DNA from: Dehalococcoidales bacterium
GTDB lineage: Bacteria > Chloroflexota > Dehalococcoidia > Dehalococcoidales > UBA3254
Length of the DNA stretch: 23,473 bases
Direction: 5' to 3'
NCBI GenBank assembly: GCA_016926695.1
Contig: JAFGOB010000026.1
Location: 1 to 23,473 of the forward strand
Numbering within the stretch: the first letter of the stretch is position 1; each line of letters opens with the position of its first letter. This document shows positions 15,658-22,512 of this stretch, piece by piece. Position numbers and translations under genes: made by a program. The notes below the pieces were generated by a model that saw only the letters and a list, made by a program, of their open reading frames with translations, did no database searches and was not told where the DNA came from.

Positions 15658-16491
15658 TCAGACCTTGTTGTATGTTTCCTGAAGGTGTAAAGCATCCTCC
15701 TCCAGATTGGGACTTTCGCAGATTATAACCCCCTTTACTTCCTGCTCTTTTAAAGCCTGGAGCAGTTCAGCATAAGCGAAGTCCGATTCTCTCAGGTTAA
15801 GGTGCATGATTTCTCCGCTTTTGTTGTTATAGTTGATACCTGAGACATGGATATGCATATTATCCAGAGCTGAACGCCCCAGCTTTTTCTCGATCTGGTT
15901 GAGTACCGATTTGAATTCGTAGTAGGAATTATATTTGCCTGTTCGCGCGTGGAGATGGGCGAAGTCGATACAGGGCGACAGCCCTTCAACTTCAGCGGTT
16001 AAAGCGACTATTTCTTCGAGGCTGCCGAACTGGCTGTTTTTTCCCATCAACTCAGGACGCAGGGTAATGCTTTTTTTTTGTCTTTTGATCTCTGCCGTGA
16101 TGCCGTATAAAATCTGTTTGACACGGACAAATACTTCAGCCGGATCATCCTTCATGTAAAAGGCGGGGTGGAAGACCACATCGGCGACACTGCAAAGGGA
16201 AGCCACATGGGCGGTTTGCAGCAGCCTGTCCTGGCTGGCCAGCAGCTTGTCGTGTTCATGGGAATTCAGGTTGATATAGTACGGGGCATGTGCCGTAAGC
16301 CGCACTTTGTATTTTACCGCCGCAGAGGCTACCTGGTCGGCTTCGGCTTCGCTCATACGTACACCGTAAACGAACTCAAGCTCGTTGCAGCCCAGTCCCA
16401 GTTCGGCAATACGCCTGATCCCGTTTATCAGGGTTTTGGGCTTCAAACTGGAATGCGGGATTCCTCCTGTCCCGAAAAGCAGACCGGTCAT
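15658..16491 (-). CDS. Endonuclease IV-like TIM-barrel protein (archaeal type)
   Basis: A 277-residue TIM-barrel metalloprotein of the AP-endonuclease-2/xylose-isomerase-like superfamily. The order of metal-ligand segments follows endonuclease IV: LTAHAPY (H68), VVFHPAF (H108), RPELMG (E147), CIDFAHLH (D176, H179), HIHVSG (H215) and ICESPN (E259). The bacterial DRH motif is replaced by GEIMH (E227, H230), so the usual Asp two residues before the His is Ile. As I recall, archaeal relatives have a similar GExxH form. The expected role is cleavage at abasic sites in DNA repair, but a sugar-isomerase-like role is possible. The ATG at 16491 is chosen over the frame opening at 16527 because of GGGGGAGA just upstream and the family start MTGLLFGTGG. 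Confidence 0.78.
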   Translation of the reverse strand: MTGLLFGTGGIPHSSLKPKTLINGIRRIAELGLGCNELEFVYGVRMSEAEADQVASAAVKYKVRLTAHAPYYINLNSHEHDKLLASQDRLLQTAHVASLCSVADVVFHPAFYMKDDPAEVFVRVKQILYGITAEIKRQKKSITLRPELMGKNSQFGSLEEIVALTAEVEGLSPCIDFAHLHARTGKYNSYYEFKSVLNQIEKKLGRSALDNMHIHVSGINYNNKSGEIMHLNLRESDFAYAELLQALKEQEVKGVIICESPNLEEDALHLQETYNKV

Positions 16492-16563
16492 ATTTCTCCC
16501 CCTTGAGTTTATGTTACAGGAGAACAATCATATGTGCAAATACAGATTTAGTCCTGTGCTTTG

Positions 16564-16572
16564 TGGTATAAT
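16564..16572 (+). promoter_or_regulatory. Extended -10 promoter of rsfS
   Basis: TGGTATAAT is a perfect extended -10, ending 28 bases before the rsfS ATG. The -35 region is weak. Its position argues against the longer in-frame upstream starts of rsfS. Confidence 0.65.
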
Positions 16573-16600
16573 AGGAAAAAGATATATCATATCAGGAGTG

Positions 16601-16951
16601 ATGTCTCTGGAGACGTTAGATCTGGCTCGTAGAATAGTTGACATAGCCAGCGATAAACAGGCGGTTGATATCGTATTGCTGGATACCCAGGAGGTCTGTA
16701 GCTTTGCGGACTATTTCGTAATATGCAGCGGAGAGAGTACCCGTCAACTGAAGGCAATAACCGATGCCATAGCCGGGGAGCTTAAAAAAGAAGATATCAG
16801 GCCGATGCATGAAGAGGGCACTCCCGGGTCAGGCTGGGTGTTAATAGATTACGGCGCGGTGATTGTCCATGTCTTCGATCCCATACAGAGGGACTATTAC
16901 AAACTTGAGAAACTGTGGGAAACAGCCCCTACCCGGGTCAGGGTGCCCTGA
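16601..16951 (+). CDS. rsfS: Ribosomal silencing factor RsfS
   Basis: A 116-residue protein of the RsfS/Iojap family, which binds ribosomal protein uL14 and blocks joining of the subunits when nutrients are short. Family motifs are the KQAVDIVLLD strand, CSFADYFVICSGES (about 40-53), STRQLKAITDAI, the GSGWVLIDYGAVIVHVF strand and the YYKLEKLW tail. The frame is open further upstream, but the ATG at 16601 fits the family N terminus, has AGGAG close by (only 2 bases away, tighter than usual) and follows the extended -10 promoter. In many bacteria it adjoins nadD; here it stands alone, converging on ndk with a gap of only 10 bases. Confidence 0.94.
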   Translation: MSLETLDLARRIVDIASDKQAVDIVLLDTQEVCSFADYFVICSGESTRQLKAITDAIAGELKKEDIRPMHEEGTPGSGWVLIDYGAVIVHVFDPIQRDYYKLEKLWETAPTRVRVP

Positions 16952-16961
16952 ACTGCTTTAT

Positions 16962-17381
16962 TTACCTTTCGATAATATCCCGCGGTGAAAAATACAGGTT
17001 AATTTCGGTTTCCGCGTTTTGTATGGAATCCGAGCCATGGACTGAGTTACGCTGAAGATCGAGGCCGAAATCACGACGGATAGTCCCCGGATCGGCTTTT
17101 TCAGGATTGGTGGCGCCCATGGTCCTGCGTGCTGCTTCAACGGCGTTTTTCCCTTCGAACACAGCCGCTATTATGGGGTAAGAGGTGATATAGTCGATAA
17201 GGTCTTTGAAAAAGGGCTTGTCTTTGTGGACGGCATAGTGCTTGTTAGCCAGCTCTTCATCCACCTTTAACATTTTCAAGGCCACGATTTTAAGTCCCGC
17301 TGCTTCCAGGCGAGCCAGGATCGCGCCTCCGAGATTCCTTTCCATGGCATCCGGTTTAACCAGAATGAGAGTCCTTTCCAT
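16962..17381 (-). CDS. ndk: Nucleoside diphosphate kinase
   Basis: A 139-residue cytoplasmic enzyme that transfers the gamma phosphate between nucleoside triphosphates and diphosphates through a phosphohistidine. The N-terminal ERTLILVKPDA, the GTIRRDF segment and the catalytic HGSDS (H115) are all present; the family usually has GTIRGDFA, so the Arg in GTIRRD is a small variation. Length is normal. AAGGAG lies a few bases before the ATG. Upstream is the long repeat-bearing gap, so it is a single-gene unit. Confidence 0.97.
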   Translation of the reverse strand: MERTLILVKPDAMERNLGGAILARLEAAGLKIVALKMLKVDEELANKHYAVHKDKPFFKDLIDYITSYPIIAAVFEGKNAVEAARRTMGATNPEKADPGTIRRDFGLDLQRNSVHGSDSIQNAETEINLYFSPRDIIER

Positions 17382-17468
17382 TTTTACTCCTTGGTTTTTT
17401 ATTTAAGGGTTATCAAATCACACCTTACAGGTACTTAACTGGCTCGTATCAAGCATTACTTCTGAGTT

Positions 17469-17526
17469 TGCATTAATACAGACGCAGCAGATATATTACT
17501 TTCCCCCACCCTGAGATTGCTTCGTC
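17469..17526 (+). repeat. Dispersed repeat copy B
   Basis: This is the second copy of the repeat at 9998-10055, same orientation, sharing TGCnTnAAnACAGAC, CAGATA, the exact ATTACTTTCCCC and GCTTCGT. It runs directly into the REP-like hairpin at 17522-17548, whereas copy A ends in unrelated sequence. Confidence 0.55.
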
Positions 17527-17548
17527 GTTACACTCCTCGCAATGACGA
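17522..17548. repeat. REP-like imperfect palindrome
   Basis: Arms TCGTCGTTAC (17522-17531) and GCAATGACGA (17539-17548) pair at eight of ten positions around a 7-base loop. The wording (attgcttcgtc ... ctcgcaatgacga) resembles short palindromic repeats scattered through intergenic gaps of many bacterial genomes; that similarity is from memory, not from a search. Confidence 0.5.
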
Positions 17549-17916
17549 GTCAAAAGAAGTGCTATATATAATATATAATCATAATATTAGTGTCCATTCA
17601 GAGGAGTCCCCGATACTTCCTTTTCTCCCTGACGGGGACGACGTAGGAATCTCCTGATATTACACCCTCTTCTCCCAATTTTAAATTCTTACGGCACCCC
17701 GGCAGGCGTAAGGGAGAGCCAGGGCCGGTTGGGTAAAAGGAATCAATCGGGCTCAGAATGGTCGACATATACTTCTCTTTTAATTAACCTCACACGGTAT
17801 CAAGTATATAACTGAGTAAGCGCAAGGGGCGAGGAAGGTAGAGTATCATTCCCTGACATCCAGCAGATATCCGCCATCCTATTCGCTGCTGCTTAATAAA
17901 CGGCGCGACTTACTTT

Positions 17917-18363
17917 TCAGGTCTGTTCTCCTCGTTGCGGGCCGACCACGAACTGAACGGAGGTCGCCTCAGCGTAAATAGTCCCGTCCATGCCGGTCAG
18001 GGTGGCGGCGGTCTCGATCAGACGGGGAGTCTGTTTGGAAATCGTACAGGAAACACGATAGGTGTTACCCACAGGGACCATTTGTTTGTATCTGACCTGC
18101 ATTTTAGCAGTAACGTTGCTGTTGCCGGTGAAGAGAGCTACCCAGCCCATGGCTTCATCCAGAACGCAGGCGGTAATTCCTCCATGAAGATAGCCTGCCC
18201 AGCCCTGTAGATTTTCACCGGGAGTAAAATCAGCGCCGGCCGTTTGTGTTCTTTCGTCCCAGGAGAATTGAAGCTTCAATCCGATGGGATTGGCTTTACC
18301 GCAGCCGAAACACATATCATAATCTTTCAGGGAATCAAGGTCGATTTTGGGCCAGTTCTGCAT
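17917..18363 (-). CDS. PaaI-type hotdog-fold thioesterase
   Basis: A 148-residue single-domain hotdog protein. The N-terminal CFGCGKANPIGLKL is typical of one PaaI-like thioesterase subgroup, and GYLHGGITACVLDEAMGW (about residues 57-74) is the catalytic HGG/Glu helix. VRYKQMVPVG is the following family strand. It probably hydrolyses an acyl-CoA thioester, with the substrate unknown. AGGAAGG lies 5 bases before the ATG. It starts 12 bases after the tsaB stop, so it is the last gene of the thiL-tsaE-tsaB operon, without an obvious functional link to it. Confidence 0.86.
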   Translation of the reverse strand: MQNWPKIDLDSLKDYDMCFGCGKANPIGLKLQFSWDERTQTAGADFTPGENLQGWAGYLHGGITACVLDEAMGWVALFTGNSNVTAKMQVRYKQMVPVGNTYRVSCTISKQTPRLIETAATLTGMDGTIYAEATSVQFVVGPQRGEQT

Positions 18364-18375
18364 GATGCCTTCCTT

Positions 18376-19059
18376 CTATGCTTTTTTACGTTCGGTAATA
18401 TGAGGTCTTCTCAGGTAAATAGGTTGGAGCGTGGCCAGGTTATCGAAGTCCCCTTTTAGAAAACGCCGGCGGCCCAGCTCTGCCAGGAAAACGGCGGTGC
18501 GTGTTTTCAGACTGAAGGGCGGGAACAACGCCTTCCTGCCGAGGGATTTTTTTATCCTGTCCCGTACCTCCGGATTGAGATCACCGCAAAAAAGGGTCTC
18601 TTCCCTGATTTCTGAGACCAGTGCCTCAATGGTTGTAATATGTTCTGCGGACAGCCTGGTCCAGCCCTTCCTGGGTTTCTGCTGAAAAACGGCTGCGGCA
18701 ATCTCTTCACGCCCTGCCTTCTGGACGGAGCAAAGGGGCAGTCCGGCTGAAGCGTGCTGATAGGCCATACTTTCGAGGGTGCTGATGCCGATAATGGGTA
18801 TTCGCAGACACAGCGCGAGCCCTTTGGCGGCGCCTACCCCGACCCGCAGTCCGTTAAAGGCGCCCGGTCCCAAGGCTACGTATACGCAGTCAGCTTCCCG
18901 GATGTCCAGGCCAGACCCGGACAGGAGATAGTCCAGGCGAGGATATAGTTCGACGGTGTGGTTTGATCCGCACCTCCAGGTCATTTCCGCAATTACATCG
19001 CAGTCCCTGACTATGGCAAGGCCTGCGAAATCGGTCGATGTATCGATGGCAATCTGCAT
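18376..19059 (-). CDS. tsaB: tRNA t6A threonylcarbamoyl transfer complex subunit TsaB
   Basis: A 227-residue ASKHA-fold protein. TsaB dimerises with TsaD in the complex that installs threonylcarbamoyl on A37 of tRNAs reading ANN codons. It shows the N-terminal MQIAIDTSTDFAGLAI strand, HTVELYPRLDYLL, and the signature ALGPGAFNGLRVGVGAAKGLA (usually GPGSFTGLR). TsaB lacks the metal site of TsaD, as here. It starts one base after the tsaE stop (TGATATG). The usual neighbours rimI and tsaD are not in this window. Confidence 0.93.
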   Translation of the reverse strand: MQIAIDTSTDFAGLAIVRDCDVIAEMTWRCGSNHTVELYPRLDYLLSGSGLDIREADCVYVALGPGAFNGLRVGVGAAKGLALCLRIPIIGISTLESMAYQHASAGLPLCSVQKAGREEIAAAVFQQKPRKGWTRLSAEHITTIEALVSEIREETLFCGDLNPEVRDRIKKSLGRKALFPPFSLKTRTAVFLAELGRRRFLKGDFDNLATLQPIYLRRPHITERKKA

Positions 19060-19060
19060 A

Positions 19061-19540
19061 TCAGCTTACTCTTTTTTTCGTTGAAGCGAGCTGTTCTAGA
19101 AGATTTTCATAGCGTTTTCCTTGGGCCAGGAGCTCGAATCTGCGCTCGGTATCTTCCAGATACTCTATTTTAACCAGCAGGTGCTCGCCGGGCAAGACAC
19201 TGAAACCCTTCTCAGCCCATTCTATCACGCATAATCCCTGCCCGTAGAGATATTCATCAAGGCCGAGATCGGCTATCTCCTCCACCCGGTCAAGCCGGTA
19301 GAGATCGATGTGATAAAGGGGCAGTCTTCCCTGGATTTCACGCACCAGGACAAAGGTGGGACTGAGGGCATATTCCCGGCTGTCCAGCCCCCATACAATT
19401 CCCTGGGTAAGACAGGTCTTACCCGTCCCGAGGTTGCCGCTTAACAAATAGATATAGCCGGGTTGGGCCAGCTTCCCCAGTTGCATCCCCAATTGTTGTG
19501 TTTCTGCCGGACTGCGGCTGATCAGTTTCAGTGTTTTCAT
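19061..19540 (-). CDS. tsaE: tRNA t6A ATPase TsaE
   Basis: A 159-residue P-loop ATPase that drives turnover of the TsaB-TsaD complex in t6A synthesis. Walker A is GNLGTGKT (35-42); the ALSPTFVLVREI segment, the YHIDLYRLDR motif and the GLCVIEWAEKG Walker B-like strand are in the expected order. Length is typical. Just upstream is thiL (21-base gap) and tsaB follows after one base, so translation is likely coupled. Confidence 0.95.
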   Translation of the reverse strand: MKTLKLISRSPAETQQLGMQLGKLAQPGYIYLLSGNLGTGKTCLTQGIVWGLDSREYALSPTFVLVREIQGRLPLYHIDLYRLDRVEEIADLGLDEYLYGQGLCVIEWAEKGFSVLPGEHLLVKIEYLEDTERRFELLAQGKRYENLLEQLASTKKRVS

Positions 19541-19561
19541 TATGTTTCCAATCCGGTTTCC

Positions 19562-20590
19562 CTACATCGCATACCTTTGGGCGGATTTAAAATGGTCCCA
19601 GCCGGTCTCTTGCGGGATGAAGCGTTCTCCCTTTTCATCCAGCACTATCACCCGGCCTGCATTTTCGCTGACAATCTTCCCGATAATGCTGACGGGATAG
19701 GCCGAGGCCTTTATTACCTCCTCGATCACCGCGGGACCTCCGGTAACCAGCAACTGATAATCTTCTCCGCCGGAAAGGGCAAATTCAAATGACTTAGGTC
19801 CGAAGGCATGTTTGACCTCGTCTTTAATAGGCAGATGCTCGATTTTCACCACCGCGCCGACGGCGCTGGAGCGGCAGATATGTCCCAGATCGGACAGCAG
19901 ACCGTCACTGATATCCAGGCCGGTCCTGATGCCCTTTTCCACGAAAAGCCGTCCTTCGGCCAGACGGGGTTCGGGACGTGCGAAGGCCTTTTGAAGACAG
20001 CTTTTTACCGGCAGAGCGAAGTCCAGCTTGCGGACGAGCATTTCCAGCCCTGCGGCGGCGGTACCCAGCCAGCCTGTAACAGCAATAACATCACCCGGAC
20101 AGGCAGTGCTGCGGGAAAGGAACCTGCCCCCGGGATTCCCGGTAATACCCGAGACGTTCACGTCTACAAAGACCACGGGTGATCTGCTTACATTTCCGCC
20201 GGCTACGGCTACACCCAAGCTGACAGCCAGTTGCAGCATGCCCCTGTACAGAGAAATTACATCATCGACCTCGGTATCGCCGGGCAAGCCCAGTGAAACC
20301 AGAGCATAGCGGGGTATTCCACCCATAGCGGCAATATCGCTGAGACTAATAGCCAGGGATTTCCAGCCCAAGTCTTCCCATGAAATTATATCCGGATTGA
20401 AATGGACTCCCTGGACCTGGCAGTCCACCTTGGCGAGCTGGCGGGCGGGGTTGCCCTGCCAGACGGCACAGTCATCCCCCACACCACATATCAATCGTTT
20501 CCAGGACTCGGCCTGATCATCGCGCTCCGCCTCTACCATGCGGGCAATAACATCTATCAGACCGAACTGGCCTAACTGTGAGACCTTCAT
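19562..20590 (-). CDS. thiL: Thiamine-monophosphate kinase
   Basis: A 342-residue AIR-synthase-type kinase that converts thiamine monophosphate to the active diphosphate. Motifs are GVGDDCAVW (Mg/ATP site), the VDCQVQGVHF strand (more usually TTDxxVEGVHF), WKSLAISLSDIAAMGG, LDISDGLLSDLGHI and ALSGGEDYQLL. The start at 20590 matches the usual N terminus (GQFGLIDVIARMV). An extended -10 ends 8 bases before the ATG, so an almost leaderless mRNA is predicted. No thiamine riboswitch fits in this 51-base gap. It heads the tsaE-tsaB-thioesterase operon. Confidence 0.95.
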   Translation of the reverse strand: MKVSQLGQFGLIDVIARMVEAERDDQAESWKRLICGVGDDCAVWQGNPARQLAKVDCQVQGVHFNPDIISWEDLGWKSLAISLSDIAAMGGIPRYALVSLGLPGDTEVDDVISLYRGMLQLAVSLGVAVAGGNVSRSPVVFVDVNVSGITGNPGGRFLSRSTACPGDVIAVTGWLGTAAAGLEMLVRKLDFALPVKSCLQKAFARPEPRLAEGRLFVEKGIRTGLDISDGLLSDLGHICRSSAVGAVVKIEHLPIKDEVKHAFGPKSFEFALSGGEDYQLLVTGGPAVIEEVIKASAYPVSIIGKIVSENAGRVIVLDEKGERFIPQETGWDHFKSAQRYAM

Positions 20591-20598
20591 CGGAAGAA

Positions 20599-20607
20599 AT
20601 TATAACA
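20599..20607 (-). promoter_or_regulatory. thiL extended -10, near-leaderless
   Basis: TGTTATAAT on the minus strand (20607-20599) is a perfect extended -10 whose last base is 9 positions from the first base of the thiL ATG at 20590. Initiation would fall at or within a few bases of the start codon. The -35 is poor. Confidence 0.65.
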
Positions 20608-20641
20608 CAGGCAGTATCCGTGAATGAAATTCGTTCCTGAA

Positions 20642-21136
20642 CTATTCTTCGACCGGATACCTGTCCCTGTCCAGTCCTATCTCCTTGCGTGCCTGGGTAT
20701 GCAATTTTTCCAGCAGCAGGCGCAGTTGAGTCCGTTCACTATCGCTAAGCGTTGACATAATACGGTGTATCGGGCCCCGCTTGGTTGACCTGTCGTAGAT
20801 TTTTTGACCTTTTTCAGTCAAAGATACCCTGACCAGGTTTTTCTTGTCCAGGTCATGCATCTTCTTAACAAATCCCTTTTCAGCCATCCTTTCTATCAGG
20901 GCTGAAACTGTATGAGGCTGACGTAAGATGTAACGGGATATTTCAGACGGCGTGGCCTTGTTTCCCAAAGCCTGTACAATGAAAAGGACCCCGACCTGTT
21001 CGGGGGAGACTCCGTATCTCTGCAATTCCTTTTCTCTTGAGCGATAAATGGCATAGCGGGTATGGGTTAAAAGCATCCACAGATCATGGTCCGCATCGGA
21101 GTAAGAGTAATATTTGGCCCCCTCATCATATTCCAT
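20642..21136 (-). CDS. MarR family transcriptional regulator
   Basis: A 164-residue protein with the MarR winged-helix layout: dimerising helix at the N terminus, YGVSPEQVGVLFIVQALG, the recognition region ATPSEISRYILRQPHTVSAL (about 78-97), and the wing DLDKKNLVRVSLTEKGQKIYD. Its ligand and targets are unknown. It is divergent from the membrane protein/molybdopterin-protein pair at 21313, and a perfect 6+6 inverted repeat (21185-21201) lies in the shared region, so it may repress that pair and itself. The start at 21136 has a weak, distant ribosome binding site (AGAGG). Confidence 0.9.
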   Translation of the reverse strand: MEYDEGAKYYSYSDADHDLWMLLTHTRYAIYRSREKELQRYGVSPEQVGVLFIVQALGNKATPSEISRYILRQPHTVSALIERMAEKGFVKKMHDLDKKNLVRVSLTEKGQKIYDRSTKRGPIHRIMSTLSDSERTQLRLLLEKLHTQARKEIGLDRDRYPVEE

Positions 21137-21184
21137 CTTGTCTTCTTACCTCTTTCATATCATATTTTAAGCCATCCAGGTATA

Positions 21185-21201
21185 TATCGTGTGCGACGAT
21201 A
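21185..21201. promoter_or_regulatory. Candidate MarR operator
   Basis: A perfect inverted repeat TATCGT-GTGCG-ACGATA (17 bases) lies 48 bases upstream of the MarR start and before the -10 of the divergent operon. The size suits a MarR dimer. It overlaps the likely -35 region of the MarR promoter (weak -10 TATGAT at 21164-21159). Confidence 0.45.
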
Positions 21202-21244
21202 ATATATTATACCATGGTTTTTCATATTTGTATCTACGGTCTTA

Positions 21245-21250
21245 TATAAT
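21245..21250 (+). promoter_or_regulatory. -10 element for membrane protein/molybdopterin operon
   Basis: A perfect TATAAT with a weak -35 (TTCATA, spacing 18). Transcription would begin near 21257, leaving a leader of about 55 bases before the TTG at 21313. Confidence 0.4.
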
Positions 21251-21312
21251 AAAAATACAGGAAAGAAAAACCGTGACCATTTGACTATCATACGAAGCGG
21301 TTTACAGTCCTT

Positions 21313-21723
21313 TTGATATACAGCCTAACTAATAAAAAAACGCAGGGGATTTCCGTAGAGAAACACAAAAAGGAAGCATACAAACCAGATCCATGGCTGA
21401 GATGGCTGGCCAGGTCCAGCGCCTGGATCCTTGCGATAAATTTGCTGGTGCTGGTGGTGTCAGGATGGGGAATCACGAAAAGCGGCGTAATATACGATTT
21501 ATCCCTGGGACTGATCGACCGCAGGCTGGCCAATACCATTCATACCCATGCCGGTCTACCCCTGGCAGTATTTTTCCTGCTGCATGCAACCGTCAGCCTT
21601 AAAATATCACTCACCCGCTCTCATCCTGACCGGGCACATCTGATTAACGGAATACTGATCGTAATATCGTTGGGACTGCTGTCGGTGGCGGTATACATGC
21701 AAAGCTTCAGTCAGGGTGGATAG
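21313..21723 (+). CDS. Three-helix membrane protein, possible cytochrome b-like partner
   Basis: A 136-residue protein with three hydrophobic helices (about 37-55, 80-98, 110-128). Histidines H77 or H79 and H91 flank the second helix in the sequence TIHTHAGLPLAVFFLLHATV. A 14-residue spacing on one helix face fits heme b ligation, as in small DUF4405-like or YedZ-like cytochromes. The adjacent gene encodes a molybdopterin-domain protein, with its ATG immediately after this stop, so a membrane electron-transfer pair is the natural reading. The heme role is inferred. The start is uncertain: TTG at 21313 has no clear ribosome binding site, and no ATG or GTG lies in frame before the first helix. 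Confidence 0.68.
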   Translation: MIYSLTNKKTQGISVEKHKKEAYKPDPWLRWLARSSAWILAINLLVLVVSGWGITKSGVIYDLSLGLIDRRLANTIHTHAGLPLAVFFLLHATVSLKISLTRSHPDRAHLINGILIVISLGLLSVAVYMQSFSQGG

Positions 21724-22446
21724 ATGAAGAAGAGGTTGTTTTTTTTACTTATTACGGTAGCGGTCATGTTACTCATGACAGCTTGCAGGGGGGTGGAGCA
21801 AAGCGTTGTGACAGGTATTTCCCCCTCTGTTACAGCGGGAGAGAGTTCCGCTTTGTCTCCGCATGCAGAGACCGAAATTGAGGCTACAGAGTACCTGGGA
21901 CAGAAGTTGACTCCCCTTGACAAGCAGCGAACTGTGGCTTTGAAGGGAATGCAGGTAATCGACAGGGACAGCTATAGATTAACGGTTGACGGACTGGTGG
22001 ACAGGCCCTTGAGTTTGAGCTATGCCGATTTACTGGCATATCCGCAGGCATCCCGGCTGAACGAATTGGAATGTGTGGAAGGCTGGAACTTTATCGCCAA
22101 ATGGAGCGGTCCGGAGCTTATGTCAATATTCGATGATGCCGGGATTAAGCCCGAAGCCCGTATCGCCATATTCTATACCTCGGATGTTCCGGAGGGTTAC
22201 AGTTCTCTTGACCTGGACTATATCAGGGAGAAGAACATCATTATCGCCCTGAAAATAAACGATCTCACATTGCCTTCTGAAAGAGGCTTCCCTTTCCAGG
22301 TAGTGGCGGAAAGCAAATACGGTTATAAATGGGCCAAATGGGTTGTGCATATTGAACTGTCTTCAAACACAGATTTCCGGGGTTACTGGGAGTCTGCCGG
22401 TTACAGCAATAAAGCTGATGCGGGAGGTCCTGCTTTCGGCGATTGA
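21724..22446 (+). CDS. Molybdopterin-binding (YedY/sulfite-oxidase-like) lipoprotein
   Basis: A 240-residue exported protein. The N terminus is a lipoprotein signal (hydrophobic 5-17, then MTAC, lipid-modified C21). Residues about 70-215 form the oxidoreductase molybdopterin-binding fold of the sulfite oxidase/YedY (MsrP) family: YRLTVDGLVDRPLSLSY, the molybdenum-ligand cysteine in LNELECVEGW (C117), WSGPELMSIFDDAG and YGYKWAKWVVHIEL. The substrate is unknown. There is no twin-arginine motif (MKKRLFF), which is odd because such cofactor proteins are normally folded in the cytoplasm and exported by Tat. It is coupled to the upstream three-helix membrane protein (start directly after its stop). 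Confidence 0.85.
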   Translation: MKKRLFFLLITVAVMLLMTACRGVEQSVVTGISPSVTAGESSALSPHAETEIEATEYLGQKLTPLDKQRTVALKGMQVIDRDSYRLTVDGLVDRPLSLSYADLLAYPQASRLNELECVEGWNFIAKWSGPELMSIFDDAGIKPEARIAIFYTSDVPEGYSSLDLDYIREKNIIIALKINDLTLPSERGFPFQVVAESKYGYKWAKWVVHIELSSNTDFRGYWESAGYSNKADAGGPAFGD

Positions 22447-22470
22447 GAAATTTATGTTTAACCATTATTG

Positions 22471-22479
22471 TGTTATACT
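22471..22479 (+). promoter_or_regulatory. Extended -10 promoter of CBS-domain gene
   Basis: TGTTATACT is an extended -10, with a weak -35 (TTTATG, 17-base spacing). It lies between the molybdopterin-protein stop and the CBS gene, giving the latter its own start of transcription near 22486. Confidence 0.5.
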
Positions 22480-22512
22480 AGGTGGTCGTAAAAATAAGGG
22501 TGAGGAAAGACT

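Larger units (their letters stand above)
17382..17916. other. 535-base gene-free region with repeats and hairpins
   Basis: No frame in this gap looks like a gene. The left end is the ndk leader. It then holds dispersed repeat copy B (17469-17526), an overlapping REP-like imperfect hairpin (17522-17548), an AT-rich tract (about 17562-17590), and a second hairpin with arms GTCCCCG (17606-17612) and CGGGGAC (17633-17639). The remainder (about 17690-17916) is unremarkable to my eye, with a G-rich run around 17700-17740. It separates ndk from the thioesterase stop. Confidence 0.6.

Noticed and set aside
17382..17916. A transposon remnant or CRISPR array in the long gap
   Set aside because: No transposase-like frame, no terminal inverted repeats and no regularly spaced direct repeats are visible; only short hairpins and one dispersed repeat.
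20591..20641. A possible thiamine riboswitch before thiL
   Set aside because: The gap is 51 bases, no conserved riboswitch core is visible, and the promoter leaves almost no leader.
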